Origin: JBPCNH01 sp051001455
GTDB taxonomy: Bacteria > Actinomycetota > CADDZG01 > WHSQ01
Direction: 5' to 3'
NCBI GenBank assembly: GCA_051001455.1
Contig: JBPCNH010000003.1
Location: 44,506 to 108,505, forward strand
Length of the DNA stretch: 64,000 nt
The notes beneath the pieces are model-generated. The model did no database searches and was not told where the DNA came from. It saw only the letters and a list, made by a program, of their open reading frames with translations. The number at the start of each line of letters is the position of its first letter. The first letter of the stretch is position 1. Below are positions 41,193 to 51,000 of the stretch, piece after piece. Both the position numbers and the translations under genes were made by a program.

Positions 41193-43274
41193 ATGCCCGG
41201 CATATGGCGGCCCGAGGAAGGAGCCGAGCCGGGCCCCAAGGGGTCTACCGGAACGGTTCCCGACTTATGGGGCGAAGAAAGAACCGACGACAAGCAAGAA
41301 ACGGCGCCTAAGTTCATCGACTGGGACCGCCCTCCCTCTCATCCTCCCCCTCTAGGCGACTCTCCGAGAAAGGAACAACAAAAGAATGGGCTGGGCAGAT
41401 CCAGGCTCAAGAGTAGGCCCAGAGCGGCGGCGACCACCTTCTCTCGCGGCTTGTTCTACACACTAGCTTTCGCTCTGTTGCTCACTGTTGCAGACGCGGT
41501 TTACGTGGCCTGGCGGGTGGGATCTGGTCTCACGTCTTCGGCCACCGCCCTTGCTGCCGGATCAGAGGCACTCAAAGCAGGCGACCCGAGCGGCGCGATG
41601 TCCGAGCTTCAAACGGCCTTAGAGAAAGCCACAGCTGCGGAGGAAGCCTTGCGCCATCCCAGCGCGAGGCTAGCAGGGGTGGTCCCCTTCACATCGAAGG
41701 ACATGGCGGCCGTCGAAGCCTTGACCGCAGCTGCATCCGATGCAGCTCTCGCGGGATCCACGATGAGTGAGATATTGGCCGAGCTCGGAGTTTCCGGCGA
41801 ACGTATCTCTGCAGCCTTCTATGCCGAAGGTAAAGTCGATGTTGAGTCACTGCAACGAGTGGCTCCTCGCATGTCCGAAGCCGCCCGTGGGATCTTCGGG
41901 GCTTACAACACCCTTCAGGCTGTAGACGAGGTCCCTAGTTTGAGAGTGATCGCCGAAGCTTTGGACAGCACCAGGCAACGATTGCTGGCGGCGAGCGAGT
42001 CCACGGGGCGAGTCGCCATGCTCTTCGATCTGCTGCCGACCGCTCTCGGGGCCGATGAAGAGCGCAGCTATCTACTGCTCTTCCAAGCACTTGGCGAATC
42101 TCGAGGAACCGGCGGGGTGGCCGGCCTCTATGGAGTCTTGACTGCATCAGATGGCGAGCTCGAACTACGAAACATCCATCCCTACTCCAGGCTAGGGAAC
42201 GTAGAAAGCACAGATAGTCCAGCCTGGTTCGAACAGAATTACTCGTTCCAATCGGCGCTGACTCAGTGGCCGCAAGCGAACGTCTCTCCCAACTTCCCTG
42301 CGGTAGCACAGACGATGCTCAGCATGTACGAGAACTCATCAGGAGAGAAACTCGACGGCGTTCTGGCTATGGATCCACTTGCGCTCAGCTTGTTGATGCA
42401 AGGAACGGGCCCTATCGAGGTCGGCGAACTGAATATCTCACCCCAGAACATGGACGAGCTCCTTTTGGTCGAGAGCTATACGGGATTCCCCAACTCGGCC
42501 GCTCAGAATGATTTCTTGGCGCAAGTAGTAACGGCGTTCTGGGATGAGCTGAGCGGTACACCCGCAGATCCGGAGGGTCTCGTTACGGGATTCGGTGAAG
42601 CGATCGATCGCCAGCATCTGAAGTTCTACCTTGATGACGGAGAAGAGCAGCTCGCTCTCTCGGAGTTACAGGCGACCGGTTCCTACACGGGGGCGGGCGA
42701 CATGGTCCAGATGCTCTTTACCAACAACTATTCCACTAACAAGGTCGATTACTTCTTGAGACGATCGACCAAGACGGAAGTAGTGATCATGCCGGACGGT
42801 ACGGCACGGGTTGATGTGGAAGTGACACTGATTAATGATGCCCCCCGTGGAGAACCCGACCTCCTCTTGGGAGAAGGAACCGATACCTTGCCGCCGGGAG
42901 GGAACTCCAGCCTCGTGAGTCTCCTCATGCCCGCGGGAGCGCAAGCTGCCTCGACATCGGTGAACGGTGAGGATGTCCCCCTGCTGACCTATCAAGATGA
43001 AGGACATCCAGTCGCATGGTGGCTCGTCGATATCCCCCCCAGGGGCCGAGCACGACTCGCTTTCTCTTATGACTTGCCCGACGCTGTGGATCTCAATGGA
43101 GGCGGAGCGTTCTCCCTCACGCTATTCCCACAAACAGCGGTACGCCCAGAAAGCTATGAGATCCGAGTTGTGGAGTCATCTTCCGTAGCCGGTGCGGCAA
43201 CTGGGGTCGTAAGCAAAGGGAAACTCACGACCCCGGCAGTCATAGAGATCGCGGTTGCTACTCTCTCTAGATAA
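41193..43274 (+). CDS. DUF4012 domain membrane-anchored surface protein
   Basis: The predicted protein is 693 residues with a hydrophilic Pro-rich N-terminus, one membrane helix near residues 84-106 (GLFYTLAFALLLTVADAVYV), and a large external part matching DUF4012: LAGVVPFTSKDMAAVE, ERSYLLLFQALGESRGTGG, and GVLAMDPLALSLLMQGTGPIEV. Proteins of this family occur widely at actinobacterial exopolysaccharide loci; their biochemical role is not established, but assembly or attachment of the glycan at the surface is suspected. It is the first gene of the locus, convergent with the sugar transferase gene only 6 bases away. Confidence 0.88.
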   Translation: MPGIWRPEEGAEPGPKGSTGTVPDLWGEERTDDKQETAPKFIDWDRPPSHPPPLGDSPRKEQQKNGLGRSRLKSRPRAAATTFSRGLFYTLAFALLLTVADAVYVAWRVGSGLTSSATALAAGSEALKAGDPSGAMSELQTALEKATAAEEALRHPSARLAGVVPFTSKDMAAVEALTAAASDAALAGSTMSEILAELGVSGERISAAFYAEGKVDVESLQRVAPRMSEAARGIFGAYNTLQAVDEVPSLRVIAEALDSTRQRLLAASESTGRVAMLFDLLPTALGADEERSYLLLFQALGESRGTGGVAGLYGVLTASDGELELRNIHPYSRLGNVESTDSPAWFEQNYSFQSALTQWPQANVSPNFPAVAQTMLSMYENSSGEKLDGVLAMDPLALSLLMQGTGPIEVGELNISPQNMDELLLVESYTGFPNSAAQNDFLAQVVTAFWDELSGTPADPEGLVTGFGEAIDRQHLKFYLDDGEEQLALSELQATGSYTGAGDMVQMLFTNNYSTNKVDYFLRRSTKTEVVIMPDGTARVDVEVTLINDAPRGEPDLLLGEGTDTLPPGGNSSLVSLLMPAGAQAASTSVNGEDVPLLTYQDEGHPVAWWLVDIPPRGRARLAFSYDLPDAVDLNGGGAFSLTLFPQTAVRPESYEIRVVESSSVAGAATGVVSKGKLTTPAVIEIAVATLSR

Positions 43275-43280
43275 GAACGG

Positions 43281-44669
43281 CTAATACGCTCCTCTCTTCG
43301 CAAAAACGACCCCGAGTGTTTTCAGTAGCACGTAGAAGTCAAGAAGTAGTGACCAATTCTCGATGTAAAAGATGTCCATCCGAGCGGCTTCTTCGGGCCC
43401 TACGTCACTGCGCCCTCGGATCTGCCACCAGCCAGTCATTCCCGCCAGCACGTCATGGCGGGCACCCAGGAGCTCGCGGTGAGCCGCCACCTGTTCGGCA
43501 GGAAGCGGCCGTGGGCCGACCAGGCTCATGTCTCCTTTAAGCACGTTGAAAAGTTGAGGAAGCTCGTCGAGGCTCCATCGGCGCATGAACCGCCCCATCG
43601 GCGTGATGTTGGGATCGTCGGCTCCGAGCTTGAAGAAAGCCGCAGAAGGATCCATCTGTGCCGCCTCAAGCGCTTCCGCCGTGGAAGTCCGCATAGTGCG
43701 GAACTTGAGGATATGAAAAGTACGTTCCCCTTTTGTTACTCGAACCTGTCGGAAAAACACCGGGCGTCCCGACGTCACAACGATAAGGAAGGTCAAGACA
43801 AGAAGGAGCGGGGCAAAGAGCAACAACAACGTCGCAGAAATGACGATATCTGAGATGCGCTTCAGCGCGATTTGGAAACGCGTCAGGTGCGGCGGCACTA
43901 CGACGAGTGTCATCGCCTTCCCGAGCGGGTGGATCGAGAGCCTAGACGTCAATAGCTGCGGGATCTGCGAGATGATCCGGACCTCGACGCCGCAACGTCT
44001 TCCGTGGCCTACAACGTCTGACACATCCTCACGCGTCATTCCTGTAGGCACCACGAATACGCAGTCGATCTCTTCACGAGGTATGAAATCAGGCAGCTCG
44101 GCTACAGAAGCTACGGAGCCCACCTCGTCCCCCTCCGTGCTCACCAGCCCTACTACCTCAAAACCATGCTCCACGCTCAGCACTAATGCGGTACCGAGTG
44201 CCTCCGGGTCCGCGCCGACCACCAGCGTCCGCAGTGCCAGACGACCGAGTATCCGCTGCTCAGCGATGTAGGCGCGCCAGAGCCGCCTTGAAGAGAGCTC
44301 GAGGACGACGCTAGTCCCAAGAGCGAGCGCGATCCACCCGCGAGAGAACGAGGACTTAGACCAGAAACTAACCAGCACTAAAACAAAAATCCCCGCGACA
44401 CAGGCGGTAACCACCCGACGGAACTCGATCTCCGGAGCAAGGTGCTGAGGACGGTAGAGAGAGAAGCTTTGGAATACGAGAGGCCAGAGTGGGATCGCTG
44501 CCGCGACCAACAGGAGATATTCACCAGGCATGCGGACGGCGCCGAAGCGAAGGAACCACGAGGCGACGAGTGCCGCGGTGACACAGATAACGTCGTTCAC
44601 GATCAGTAGCCGGCCGATGGATATGAAGTGCCGACGAGCTGAAGGTTGCGCCTTTACCAAGTCATCCAT
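43281..44669 (-). CDS. Undecaprenyl-phosphate sugar phosphotransferase (priming glycosyltransferase)
   Basis: The predicted protein is 462 residues: four to five N-terminal membrane helices, a soluble CoA-binding-like middle (TLVVGADPEALGTALVL), and a C-terminal bacterial sugar transferase domain from about residue 270 (FQIALKRISDIVISATLLLL, VTKGERTFHILKFRTMRT, WSLDELPQLFNVLKGDMSLV, VGPRPLP). This is the WbaP/CpsE family, which transfers the first sugar-phosphate to undecaprenyl phosphate on the inner face of the membrane and starts repeat-unit synthesis. It is followed on the same strand by the TagA-type gene. The sugar is not predictable. Confidence 0.94.
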   Translation of the reverse strand: MDDLVKAQPSARRHFISIGRLLIVNDVICVTAALVASWFLRFGAVRMPGEYLLLVAAAIPLWPLVFQSFSLYRPQHLAPEIEFRRVVTACVAGIFVLVLVSFWSKSSFSRGWIALALGTSVVLELSSRRLWRAYIAEQRILGRLALRTLVVGADPEALGTALVLSVEHGFEVVGLVSTEGDEVGSVASVAELPDFIPREEIDCVFVVPTGMTREDVSDVVGHGRRCGVEVRIISQIPQLLTSRLSIHPLGKAMTLVVVPPHLTRFQIALKRISDIVISATLLLLFAPLLLVLTFLIVVTSGRPVFFRQVRVTKGERTFHILKFRTMRTSTAEALEAAQMDPSAAFFKLGADDPNITPMGRFMRRWSLDELPQLFNVLKGDMSLVGPRPLPAEQVAAHRELLGARHDVLAGMTGWWQIRGRSDVGPEEAARMDIFYIENWSLLLDFYVLLKTLGVVFAKRGAY

Positions 44670-44738
44670 CGTAGAAGGTCTATCTCCTTCAGCTACTTAG
44701 AAAAGGCCGGCATCCGCCGACCGGCGGCCCATTTCCTA

Positions 44739-45506
44739 CTACCTATCCCTCCGCATGTCGGAGAGGCGCTCCTTGATCAAGAGAGCGACGAACGTCGGAT
44801 TTCCGACCAGATACCTGCGCCACAGGCGTCTGGGGTCGCTGAAAAGCCGATGGATCCATTGCAATCCGTTGCGCTTCATCCATCCGGGAGCCTCTTTGAT
44901 CCGGCCGGCATGAAAATCAAAAGCTGCCCCGACAGCAGCGAGTACCGGGGCGTCGATCTTGTGCTGGTTGTGATGGATCCACAGTTCTTGTTTGGGGTGG
45001 CCAAGACCCACCCATACGATATCTGGCTTCGCAGCATTGATCTGAGCGATATCTTCCGGGTCCGGAGAAACCGGATCCAAACCCAACGCCGGTGAACGTG
45101 AACCGACGACAGTGAGTTCGGGGAACCGCATCTTGAGCTTGACCGCCGTCTCTGTGGCTACCCCCGGCAGGCCGCCATAGAAATAGTGACGATACGTTCC
45201 TCCCGTCGCTGCGATCAGATCCAGCATGAAATCTGGGCCGTAAACGCGCTGAACATCGCAACCCGAACGACGTCCCAGCCACACGAGTGGCATGCCGTCA
45301 GGATTGATCAAAGCTGCCTCATCGAAGGCTCGCTTAACGAGCGGATCTTTCCGAGCAGTCAACACCGATGAAACCGTGCAGAAGATGACCGTGGCCTTCT
45401 GACGGAGGGTTATCCGCTCCCGCACGAAAGCGATCGCGCTCTGGGGAGTCATCGCGTCGATCGTGACCCCCAGAACGTCGAATCGGTTGCCGTCTACTGC
45501 TGTCAT
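44739..45506 (-). CDS. WecG/TagA/CpsF family glycosyltransferase (GT26)
   Basis: From ATG 45506 (or GTG 45518) the predicted protein has about 255 residues. Conserved GT26 motifs are present: FCTVSSVLTARKDP, LINPDGMPLVWLGR, YGPDFMLDLI, HYFYGGLPGVA, and DIVWVGLGHPKQELWIHHN. By family it adds the second sugar, such as an N-acetylmannosaminyl residue, to the lipid-linked primer, acting at the membrane surface. It lies between the chain-length kinase gene and the priming transferase on the same strand, which suits that order of action. The sugar is not known. Confidence 0.92.
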   Translation of the reverse strand: MTAVDGNRFDVLGVTIDAMTPQSAIAFVRERITLRQKATVIFCTVSSVLTARKDPLVKRAFDEAALINPDGMPLVWLGRRSGCDVQRVYGPDFMLDLIAATGGTYRHYFYGGLPGVATETAVKLKMRFPELTVVGSRSPALGLDPVSPDPEDIAQINAAKPDIVWVGLGHPKQELWIHHNQHKIDAPVLAAVGAAFDFHAGRIKEAPGWMKRNGLQWIHRLFSDPRRLWRRYLVGNPTFVALLIKERLSDMRRDR

Positions 45507-45669
45507 AGTGAACGACACTCGATCCTGAAGTCTTTACGTCGGGCATCTAAAGCATGGTGGGACGATCCGGGCCTCCACATCGTCTTCCCCCAGGCTAGCC
45601 GCCGAAAGTGAGAGATAGATATTCAAGCCGACATCGATCTTTGGAAAAACACCTGAAATCTTCGACAGT

Positions 45670-47295
45670 TTACTTATCTATATCGACGGGCGGCTTCTCT
45701 TGCTCAGGCGCGGGCGACGTCGGGGTCTCGCGATTCTTCGTGCCGGCGGAGGTCATCTGGTAATCGCCTGCGTAGTAGTAGGGCGTCTTGCTTGGATCCA
45801 CCGAGTTCAGAACCGCACCTATCAATACTCCGCCCGTGCGCTCCAGCTCTTCTTTCGCCCGCACCACAGCGGATCTATGTGTCGAATTGCCATCGACAAC
45901 GAGGACCGCTCCTCCAGTGTGACGTCCGATAACGGGGCCATCGGCCACGGCCAAAACGGGCGGTGAATCGAAAAGCACCAGGTCACTGTTCTCTTCCAAC
46001 ATCGAGATCAGGTTCCTCATCTTCGGTGACGATAGAAGCTCGGCAGGGTTGGGCGGACGCGGCCCACTGGGGACGATCCGCAGGTTCGTGATACCCGGAT
46101 CCTGGATCAGCTCCCACGGATCCTCTTCCGGGCCCGCCAACCAGGTTGACAATCCCTGGCTCGGTGGAAGCATGCCGAAGGAATTCTCCAGCATGGGGCG
46201 TCGAAGGTCGGCCGACACCAAGATCACTCGGTGACCTGCGTGAGCAAGAACGGCCCCGAGATTCGCGGTCATCACTGTTTTGCCTTCCCCGGCGGCCGCA
46301 CTCGTAATAAGGATGCTCTTTATGCCTTGCCGAGCAGCTATGAATTGAACGTTGGCTCGGAGACTCCGATAGACCTCTGCAGCACCACCTCCGGGCTGGG
46401 CTATAGCGATCGGCATCCCGCCGCCGCCCTTCAGGGGACGGTAACGAGGGATCGTGGCAAGAACAGGGACCCCCAACGCCCGCTCGATGTCATCTCTGTC
46501 CCGCAACCGGTCTTGGAGTCTCTCTCGAAGAAAAGCGAGGCCGATCCCAAGAGCAAGACCCAGGAACAACGCCAAAGCACCGTTACGGATGTGGCTTGGA
46601 GCAAAGGGCACACCCGGAACTCGAGCCGCTTCGATCACGCTGGCCTCGAACATGGTGGACGGATCGGCTGCGACATCGGCCAGGCGCTGCTGCAGGACGC
46701 CCAACCGGGCGATCAATGCGTTCCGTTCGATCTCTAAGGTGTTGCTCAGCGTCTCGTCACGCGACCCCTCCGCCACGGCCAGACGACGCTCGAGTTCGGC
46801 GAGCTCTTCGGCAACCTCATCGACACGCTCTTGTGCGGCCTCCTGTTGTAGCGCCGTGCGGGAAATAGCCTCCTCGAGCCTGTAGTCGATGTAGCTGGAA
46901 GCAAAAGAAGCTGCGGCTCGTTGAGCAGCCTCCGGATCGGTAGATACGTAGGAGATCTCGAGCACTCTCGTATCGGGAACCAACTTCACGTCGAGACCAC
47001 CGAGTAAAGGTGCCGTGTCTGTTTCGATACCGAGGTCATCCTTGACAAGCTCGGCGATCGGATCGGAGGCGACCACCTCGACCTGAGTCGAAACATCCAG
47101 CGCGAGGGACACTGAAGGGTCAGCCTCGAGCAGTACGCGTGCTTCCGACCTGTAGAGAGGTGTCTGGAGGTACGAAACGCCTAACGCGGCACCAACGACC
47201 AGCAGAACGATAAGGAGGATGCTCCGCTTACGCGTCTTAACCACCTGCAGGTAATCCCGCAGGTCTGTTTGCCCAGATCCTGGTTCAACGTCCAC
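45670..47295 (-). CDS. Chain-length determinant fused to BY-kinase (Wzc/CpsCD type)
   Basis: The predicted protein is 541 residues. An N-terminal Wzz domain with two membrane helices (near residues 27-45 and 235-255) and a coiled region between them (AAQERVDEVAEELAELERRL) joins a cytosolic tyrosine kinase: Walker A SAAAGEGKT (about 328-336), Walker A' VSADLRRP (about 358), Walker B LVLFDSPP (about 437). The C-terminus contains PYYYAGDY, possible autophosphorylation tyrosines. Fused forms are usual in Gram-negatives and in some Actinobacteria. It should control polymer length and export through cycles of phosphorylation. The GTG start encodes MDVEPGSG. Confidence 0.93.
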   Translation of the reverse strand: MDVEPGSGQTDLRDYLQVVKTRKRSILLIVLLVVGAALGVSYLQTPLYRSEARVLLEADPSVSLALDVSTQVEVVASDPIAELVKDDLGIETDTAPLLGGLDVKLVPDTRVLEISYVSTDPEAAQRAAASFASSYIDYRLEEAISRTALQQEAAQERVDEVAEELAELERRLAVAEGSRDETLSNTLEIERNALIARLGVLQQRLADVAADPSTMFEASVIEAARVPGVPFAPSHIRNGALALFLGLALGIGLAFLRERLQDRLRDRDDIERALGVPVLATIPRYRPLKGGGGMPIAIAQPGGGAAEVYRSLRANVQFIAARQGIKSILITSAAAGEGKTVMTANLGAVLAHAGHRVILVSADLRRPMLENSFGMLPPSQGLSTWLAGPEEDPWELIQDPGITNLRIVPSGPRPPNPAELLSSPKMRNLISMLEENSDLVLFDSPPVLAVADGPVIGRHTGGAVLVVDGNSTHRSAVVRAKEELERTGGVLIGAVLNSVDPSKTPYYYAGDYQMTSAGTKNRETPTSPAPEQEKPPVDIDK

Positions 47296-47417
47296 CTAGG
47301 TACGGTACCTCCCCCGGACGCAGTTACCGAAACGATGCAACTGAGACTGTCCTATACACAGGAGACAACCACTGTGTAAATCGTACGACGACTGGATCAA
47401 AAAACACCGAGCTCATC

Positions 47418-48653
47418 TCACAGGTAACCGAGGTCTCGTAGGTGTTCCTCTACCACCGCTTCCTCCTGAGCGGTCATCCCCGGAGAACCTACAGGCGACC
47501 GTCCCAACAAAGCCGCAAGCTCCGCAGCAAGTTGCTCTGCGATCTCCGGCTCCTGTTGGATAAGGTTCGTTTTTTCGTCAGGCCCCACGACATCCGCGAG
47601 ACCGAACAACTGCGGTTCTGCTCTTGCACCCTTTAGATACTTCCACTGGGATGTCCGTACCCCAAGGATGGGACTGCCCCCCGTTACTCCAGTAGCTTCC
47701 ATGTAGGCCGGTTCCTCCACGAGCTGTCGGCCCTCGAGCAAAGGGCGCAAGCTCCTACCATCCAGCTCCTGAGGCAAGCCTACGCCGCACAGGTCTGAGA
47801 GCGTAGGGAACAGGTCGACATGTCGGACCTGATCGTCCGATTGCAGGACGGGCACTCCTGGGCCCGTGATCGACAATGGAACCCTGACCAACTCCTCGTC
47901 CAGGGTAAAGCCGTGGCCCACGGACCAGTCGCCGAGCTTCTGCTCGATGCGACTGGGTAGAGCACCCTCTTTGAACCTGCGCCGGATCTCCCTCGCCAAA
48001 ACGGCGAACCTGTCCCCTAGGTAGGAGTTGGCGTATCTCTCACCGTGATCGCCGGTGATCGCGATGATAGTGTCGTCTGGAACGGATCCGAGAACCGGAG
48101 CAAGCGCGCTATCGGTCGCCGTCACGGCCGCCTCATAGCCTTTTCTTCCGAGCCGCTTCTTGAAGTCTGGAGGAGATCGGTACGGACGATGAACCTCCCA
48201 TAGATGCAGCAGCATGAACCAGGGATGAGTCAATCCCTGGAGCTTGTTTAAAGCGTCCTCCCGCCAAGCCATGAAGGGCAGGGAGTCACCCACTATGTGG
48301 TGAACCTGCCGGAAGCCCCGAAGAACTTTCGTCTCCGCCACCAATGGGCCCCGTACATAGGCGAACGTGTCGTAACCGGAAGCCGAAAACGCCTCCGCCA
48401 TGGTCGTCACCTCTGGTCGCAACTGGTGGCCCCGCAAGCCGCGAACACCATTCTTCGGTGGGTAGCAACCAGTGAGGAGGGAGGCAAAGGACGGTGTGGT
48501 GGACGAGGCCGTCGCTATGCACTGACGGAAGATCGCTCCACGACTACCGTATGCGTCCAGCGTAGGAGTGGGAGGATGCTCCTCGTGAACCACGTCCGCC
48601 CTGAGCGAATCGATAACCAAAAGAAGAACGTTTGGCTGACCCATGGCAGCCAC
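47418..48653 (-). CDS. Alkaline-phosphatase-superfamily hydrolase resembling sulfatases but lacking the Cys/Arg motif
   Basis: The predicted protein is 411 residues from GTG 48653 (ATG 48644 also possible). It has the sulfatase fold motifs: LLLVIDSLRAD (metal Asp15), TGDHGERY, GHGFTLDEE, HVDLFPTLSDLCGV. At the nucleophile position the sulfatase signature Cys-x-Pro-x-Arg reads Thr52-Thr-Pro-Ser-Phe56, so formylglycine cannot form and Arg is missing. It is therefore more likely a phosphodiesterase, phosphatase or phosphoglycerol/phosphoethanolamine-type transferase with a Thr nucleophile. No signal peptide is visible. The C-terminus HLRDLGYL matches that of the enzyme at 23187. Within the locus it may trim or add phosphate groups on the glycan or its lipid carrier. 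Confidence 0.82.
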   Translation of the reverse strand: MAAMGQPNVLLLVIDSLRADVVHEEHPPTPTLDAYGSRGAIFRQCIATASSTTPSFASLLTGCYPPKNGVRGLRGHQLRPEVTTMAEAFSASGYDTFAYVRGPLVAETKVLRGFRQVHHIVGDSLPFMAWREDALNKLQGLTHPWFMLLHLWEVHRPYRSPPDFKKRLGRKGYEAAVTATDSALAPVLGSVPDDTIIAITGDHGERYANSYLGDRFAVLAREIRRRFKEGALPSRIEQKLGDWSVGHGFTLDEELVRVPLSITGPGVPVLQSDDQVRHVDLFPTLSDLCGVGLPQELDGRSLRPLLEGRQLVEEPAYMEATGVTGGSPILGVRTSQWKYLKGARAEPQLFGLADVVGPDEKTNLIQQEPEIAEQLAAELAALLGRSPVGSPGMTAQEEAVVEEHLRDLGYL

Positions 48654-48750
48654 GATGCCATAAACGGCTCGAGGCCGTCCAACTCAACAAAGCGGCTCTT
48701 AAGCGACGGTCGTCGTCACATCGGGCACACATGAACCATCCGCGGCGAGG

Positions 48751-50121
48751 GTGCGCGTCCTCATGATCTCTACACGCCAATTCATCAAGAAGATCCCTGT
48801 CTCATGGGGCATCCTCGACCAAGCATTGTCCTCGGCCACCAATTTCGGACTGACGATACTTGCAGGGAGGATATTGGGGCCAGTCGGTCTCGGCGTGGTT
48901 GCTGTGGGCTTCGCGGCACACCTTTTCTTCATGGTGCTGCATCGAGCACTCGTCACCCAGCCTCTCGTCGTCTCCTCGAGCGATACTTCTCAGCGGGCGG
49001 TCGCCGCTACGCGCGCAGCCCTAACGACAACATTGGTGATCGGGGCCATATCCACCGTGATCATGTTCGTGGCCGGAGCTTTGCTTGGGGGACCGACCGG
49101 GCTTGGACTGAAGTTGTTTTCCTTCTGGATGGCTCCGGCGATGGTGCAGGACCTGTGGCGGGGAGTGCTATTCCGAGACGGAAGAGGGAGAGCTGCTGCT
49201 GCCAACGACGGCGTCTGGCTGATAGGGATGCTCATCGCCTTGCCTGTGTCGCTGGCCGCACAGAGCGACTGGGTGGTAGTCGCGACCTGGGGATTCGGAG
49301 CTACAGCAGGCGCCCTGCTCGGACTCGTACAGACAAGGATCGGTTTTGCTGCCCCTTCGATGTCCAGGGAGTGGTGGCTCAGGGAAGCTTGGCCGTTCGG
49401 CAGATGGCTCGCGGTCGAAGGATTCGTCTACTCCGCAGGACTGGTCGGGATGTATCTCCTACTGTCTGCACTGCTGGGCCCTGCAGCCATCGGCGGTATC
49501 CGGGCCGCTCAGGTCCTGTTCGCTCCATTGACCTTGCTAGGTCCGGCTCTAGGCTTACCTGGGCTTCCTGCGTTGAGCCGGGCTTTGCGCACATCGGCCG
49601 CTGAAGCGCGAGTGTTAGCAGCAAAGCTCAGTACTCTCCTGGCAGGTGCGACCCTCGCCTACCTGCTGCTCGTAGGGTTCGCGGACCGGTCCGTGCTGGA
49701 GTTCGTCTACGGGCGATCATTCGGTCGCTACGGCTTTCTCGTTTGGCCGATGGGAACCGCGCAGGTGATCACAGCAGTTGGAGCAGGAGCCCTATTGTTG
49801 CTGAGAGCAGCTCGCGCGAGCGGAGGCCTGATGATCTCTCGGTTGACAACAACGGGGGGAACCCTTCTCCTGGTCGGGATACTCGCAGGTAGCGCCGGCA
49901 TAGTCGCGGCAGCTTGGGGGGCGGTCGCGGCGGCGGCCATGGGGACGGCAGTAGCATTGTGGATAACTGCAAGGGCCGACCTCACCCCCCGGTCAAGCGC
50001 GGGAGGCACGTTGGCAACACGTCTGGCCCATTGGCTTCCGGCCCGAGTTCCCGCCGGGCTGGATCAGAGCCAGGAATCTATCTTAGGAGCGACCTCCACG
50101 GAGCGCGATAAAGATGCCTGA
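48751..50121 (+). CDS. Polysaccharide flippase, Wzx/MVF type (copy 1)
   Basis: The predicted protein is 456 residues with about twelve membrane helices and no extended soluble domain. Characteristic stretches are WGILDQALSSATNFGLTILA and GPVGLGVVAVGFAAHLFFMV near the start. By family it moves lipid-linked repeat units across the membrane. It is clearly related to the second flippase at 55370. The GTG at 48751 or ATG 48763 may start it. It is divergent from the hydrolase gene (97 bases between) and overlaps the following sulfotransferase gene by 8 bases. Confidence 0.85.
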   Translation: MRVLMISTRQFIKKIPVSWGILDQALSSATNFGLTILAGRILGPVGLGVVAVGFAAHLFFMVLHRALVTQPLVVSSSDTSQRAVAATRAALTTTLVIGAISTVIMFVAGALLGGPTGLGLKLFSFWMAPAMVQDLWRGVLFRDGRGRAAAANDGVWLIGMLIALPVSLAAQSDWVVVATWGFGATAGALLGLVQTRIGFAAPSMSREWWLREAWPFGRWLAVEGFVYSAGLVGMYLLLSALLGPAAIGGIRAAQVLFAPLTLLGPALGLPGLPALSRALRTSAAEARVLAAKLSTLLAGATLAYLLLVGFADRSVLEFVYGRSFGRYGFLVWPMGTAQVITAVGAGALLLLRAARASGGLMISRLTTTGGTLLLVGILAGSAGIVAAAWGAVAAAAMGTAVALWITARADLTPRSSAGGTLATRLAHWLPARVPAGLDQSQESILGATSTERDKDA

Positions 50122-50974
50122 GCAGAACACGGAGCCCAAAGAGCGGACGACCATGTGGAAGAAGCAAGCGCTGTCTCAACGGATCCAACAAGCACGTTTC
50201 CGAAGTCGAGTGTGGCGCCGTCCGCTGGTCTGGTGGCGTCAACGCGGGATACACCCGAACGATGTCTTCATCGTTTCCTACCCGAGATCCGGCACCACGT
50301 GGTTGCGCTTCGTCCTATTCGAGGCTTTGACCGGTGACCCGGCGGAGTTCGAGACAGTGAACCGAGGTATCCCTTACGTCGGAAGACAAGCTACCGCTCC
50401 CAGACTCTTACCCGACGGAGGACGGCTGATCCAGAGCCACGAAAGCTACACCCGAGATGTCCACCGACTCATCTATATCGTGAGAGACCCCAGGGCTGTC
50501 TTGCTTTCGGAGTATCAATGGCAACTAAGAACGGGATTCGTAAAGAGCGGCTTCGATGACTTCCTCGATGACTTCCTCAAGGGTCGGGTCAATCCATTCG
50601 CCCGCTGGGACGACCACGCACGGATCTGGTTGAACCACCGGATGCAAGACCCGAACGTCCATCTCGTCAAGTTCGAATCACTGCACAGCGACACCGCAGA
50701 AACGGTCGGGCGGTTGACAGATTGGCTTGGCTTGAGCTTACCGAGAGACAGGATAGAAGCCGCAGTCATCAACAACTCTGTCGCTCGGATGAGACAGAAG
50801 GAGGACCGTGCACCAACAGAGGTCCTGGGCCGCCCCCAACAGGTGAACAATCGCTTCATCAATACGGGATCGCTCGAAGGGTGGCGTGCTCGACTGAGCT
50901 CCGAACAAGCCAGGCGAACAGAGGAATGCTTTGCGAAAGAGCTCGAGTTGCTCGGTTATGAGCGCTCTACATAA
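50114..50974 (+). CDS. PAPS-dependent sulfotransferase domain protein
   Basis: The predicted protein is 286 residues. The 5'-phosphosulfate loop is YPRSGTTW (residues 56-63) and the 3'-phosphate motif is YIVRDPRAVLLSEYQ (near 118-132); a later NNSVARMRQKEDR fits the PAPS-binding region near the end of the fold. This matches cytosolic-type sulfotransferases, which move sulfate from PAPS to a hydroxyl or amine. In a polysaccharide locus the likely acceptor is a sugar of the repeat unit. It overlaps the flippase gene by 8 bases, suggesting coupled expression. A second sulfotransferase gene converges from 51963. Confidence 0.88.
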   Translation: MPEQNTEPKERTTMWKKQALSQRIQQARFRSRVWRRPLVWWRQRGIHPNDVFIVSYPRSGTTWLRFVLFEALTGDPAEFETVNRGIPYVGRQATAPRLLPDGGRLIQSHESYTRDVHRLIYIVRDPRAVLLSEYQWQLRTGFVKSGFDDFLDDFLKGRVNPFARWDDHARIWLNHRMQDPNVHLVKFESLHSDTAETVGRLTDWLGLSLPRDRIEAAVINNSVARMRQKEDRAPTEVLGRPQQVNNRFINTGSLEGWRARLSSEQARRTEECFAKELELLGYERST

Positions 50975-51000
50975 GCAGCCTCCAGGTCCGGCCGAAAGGT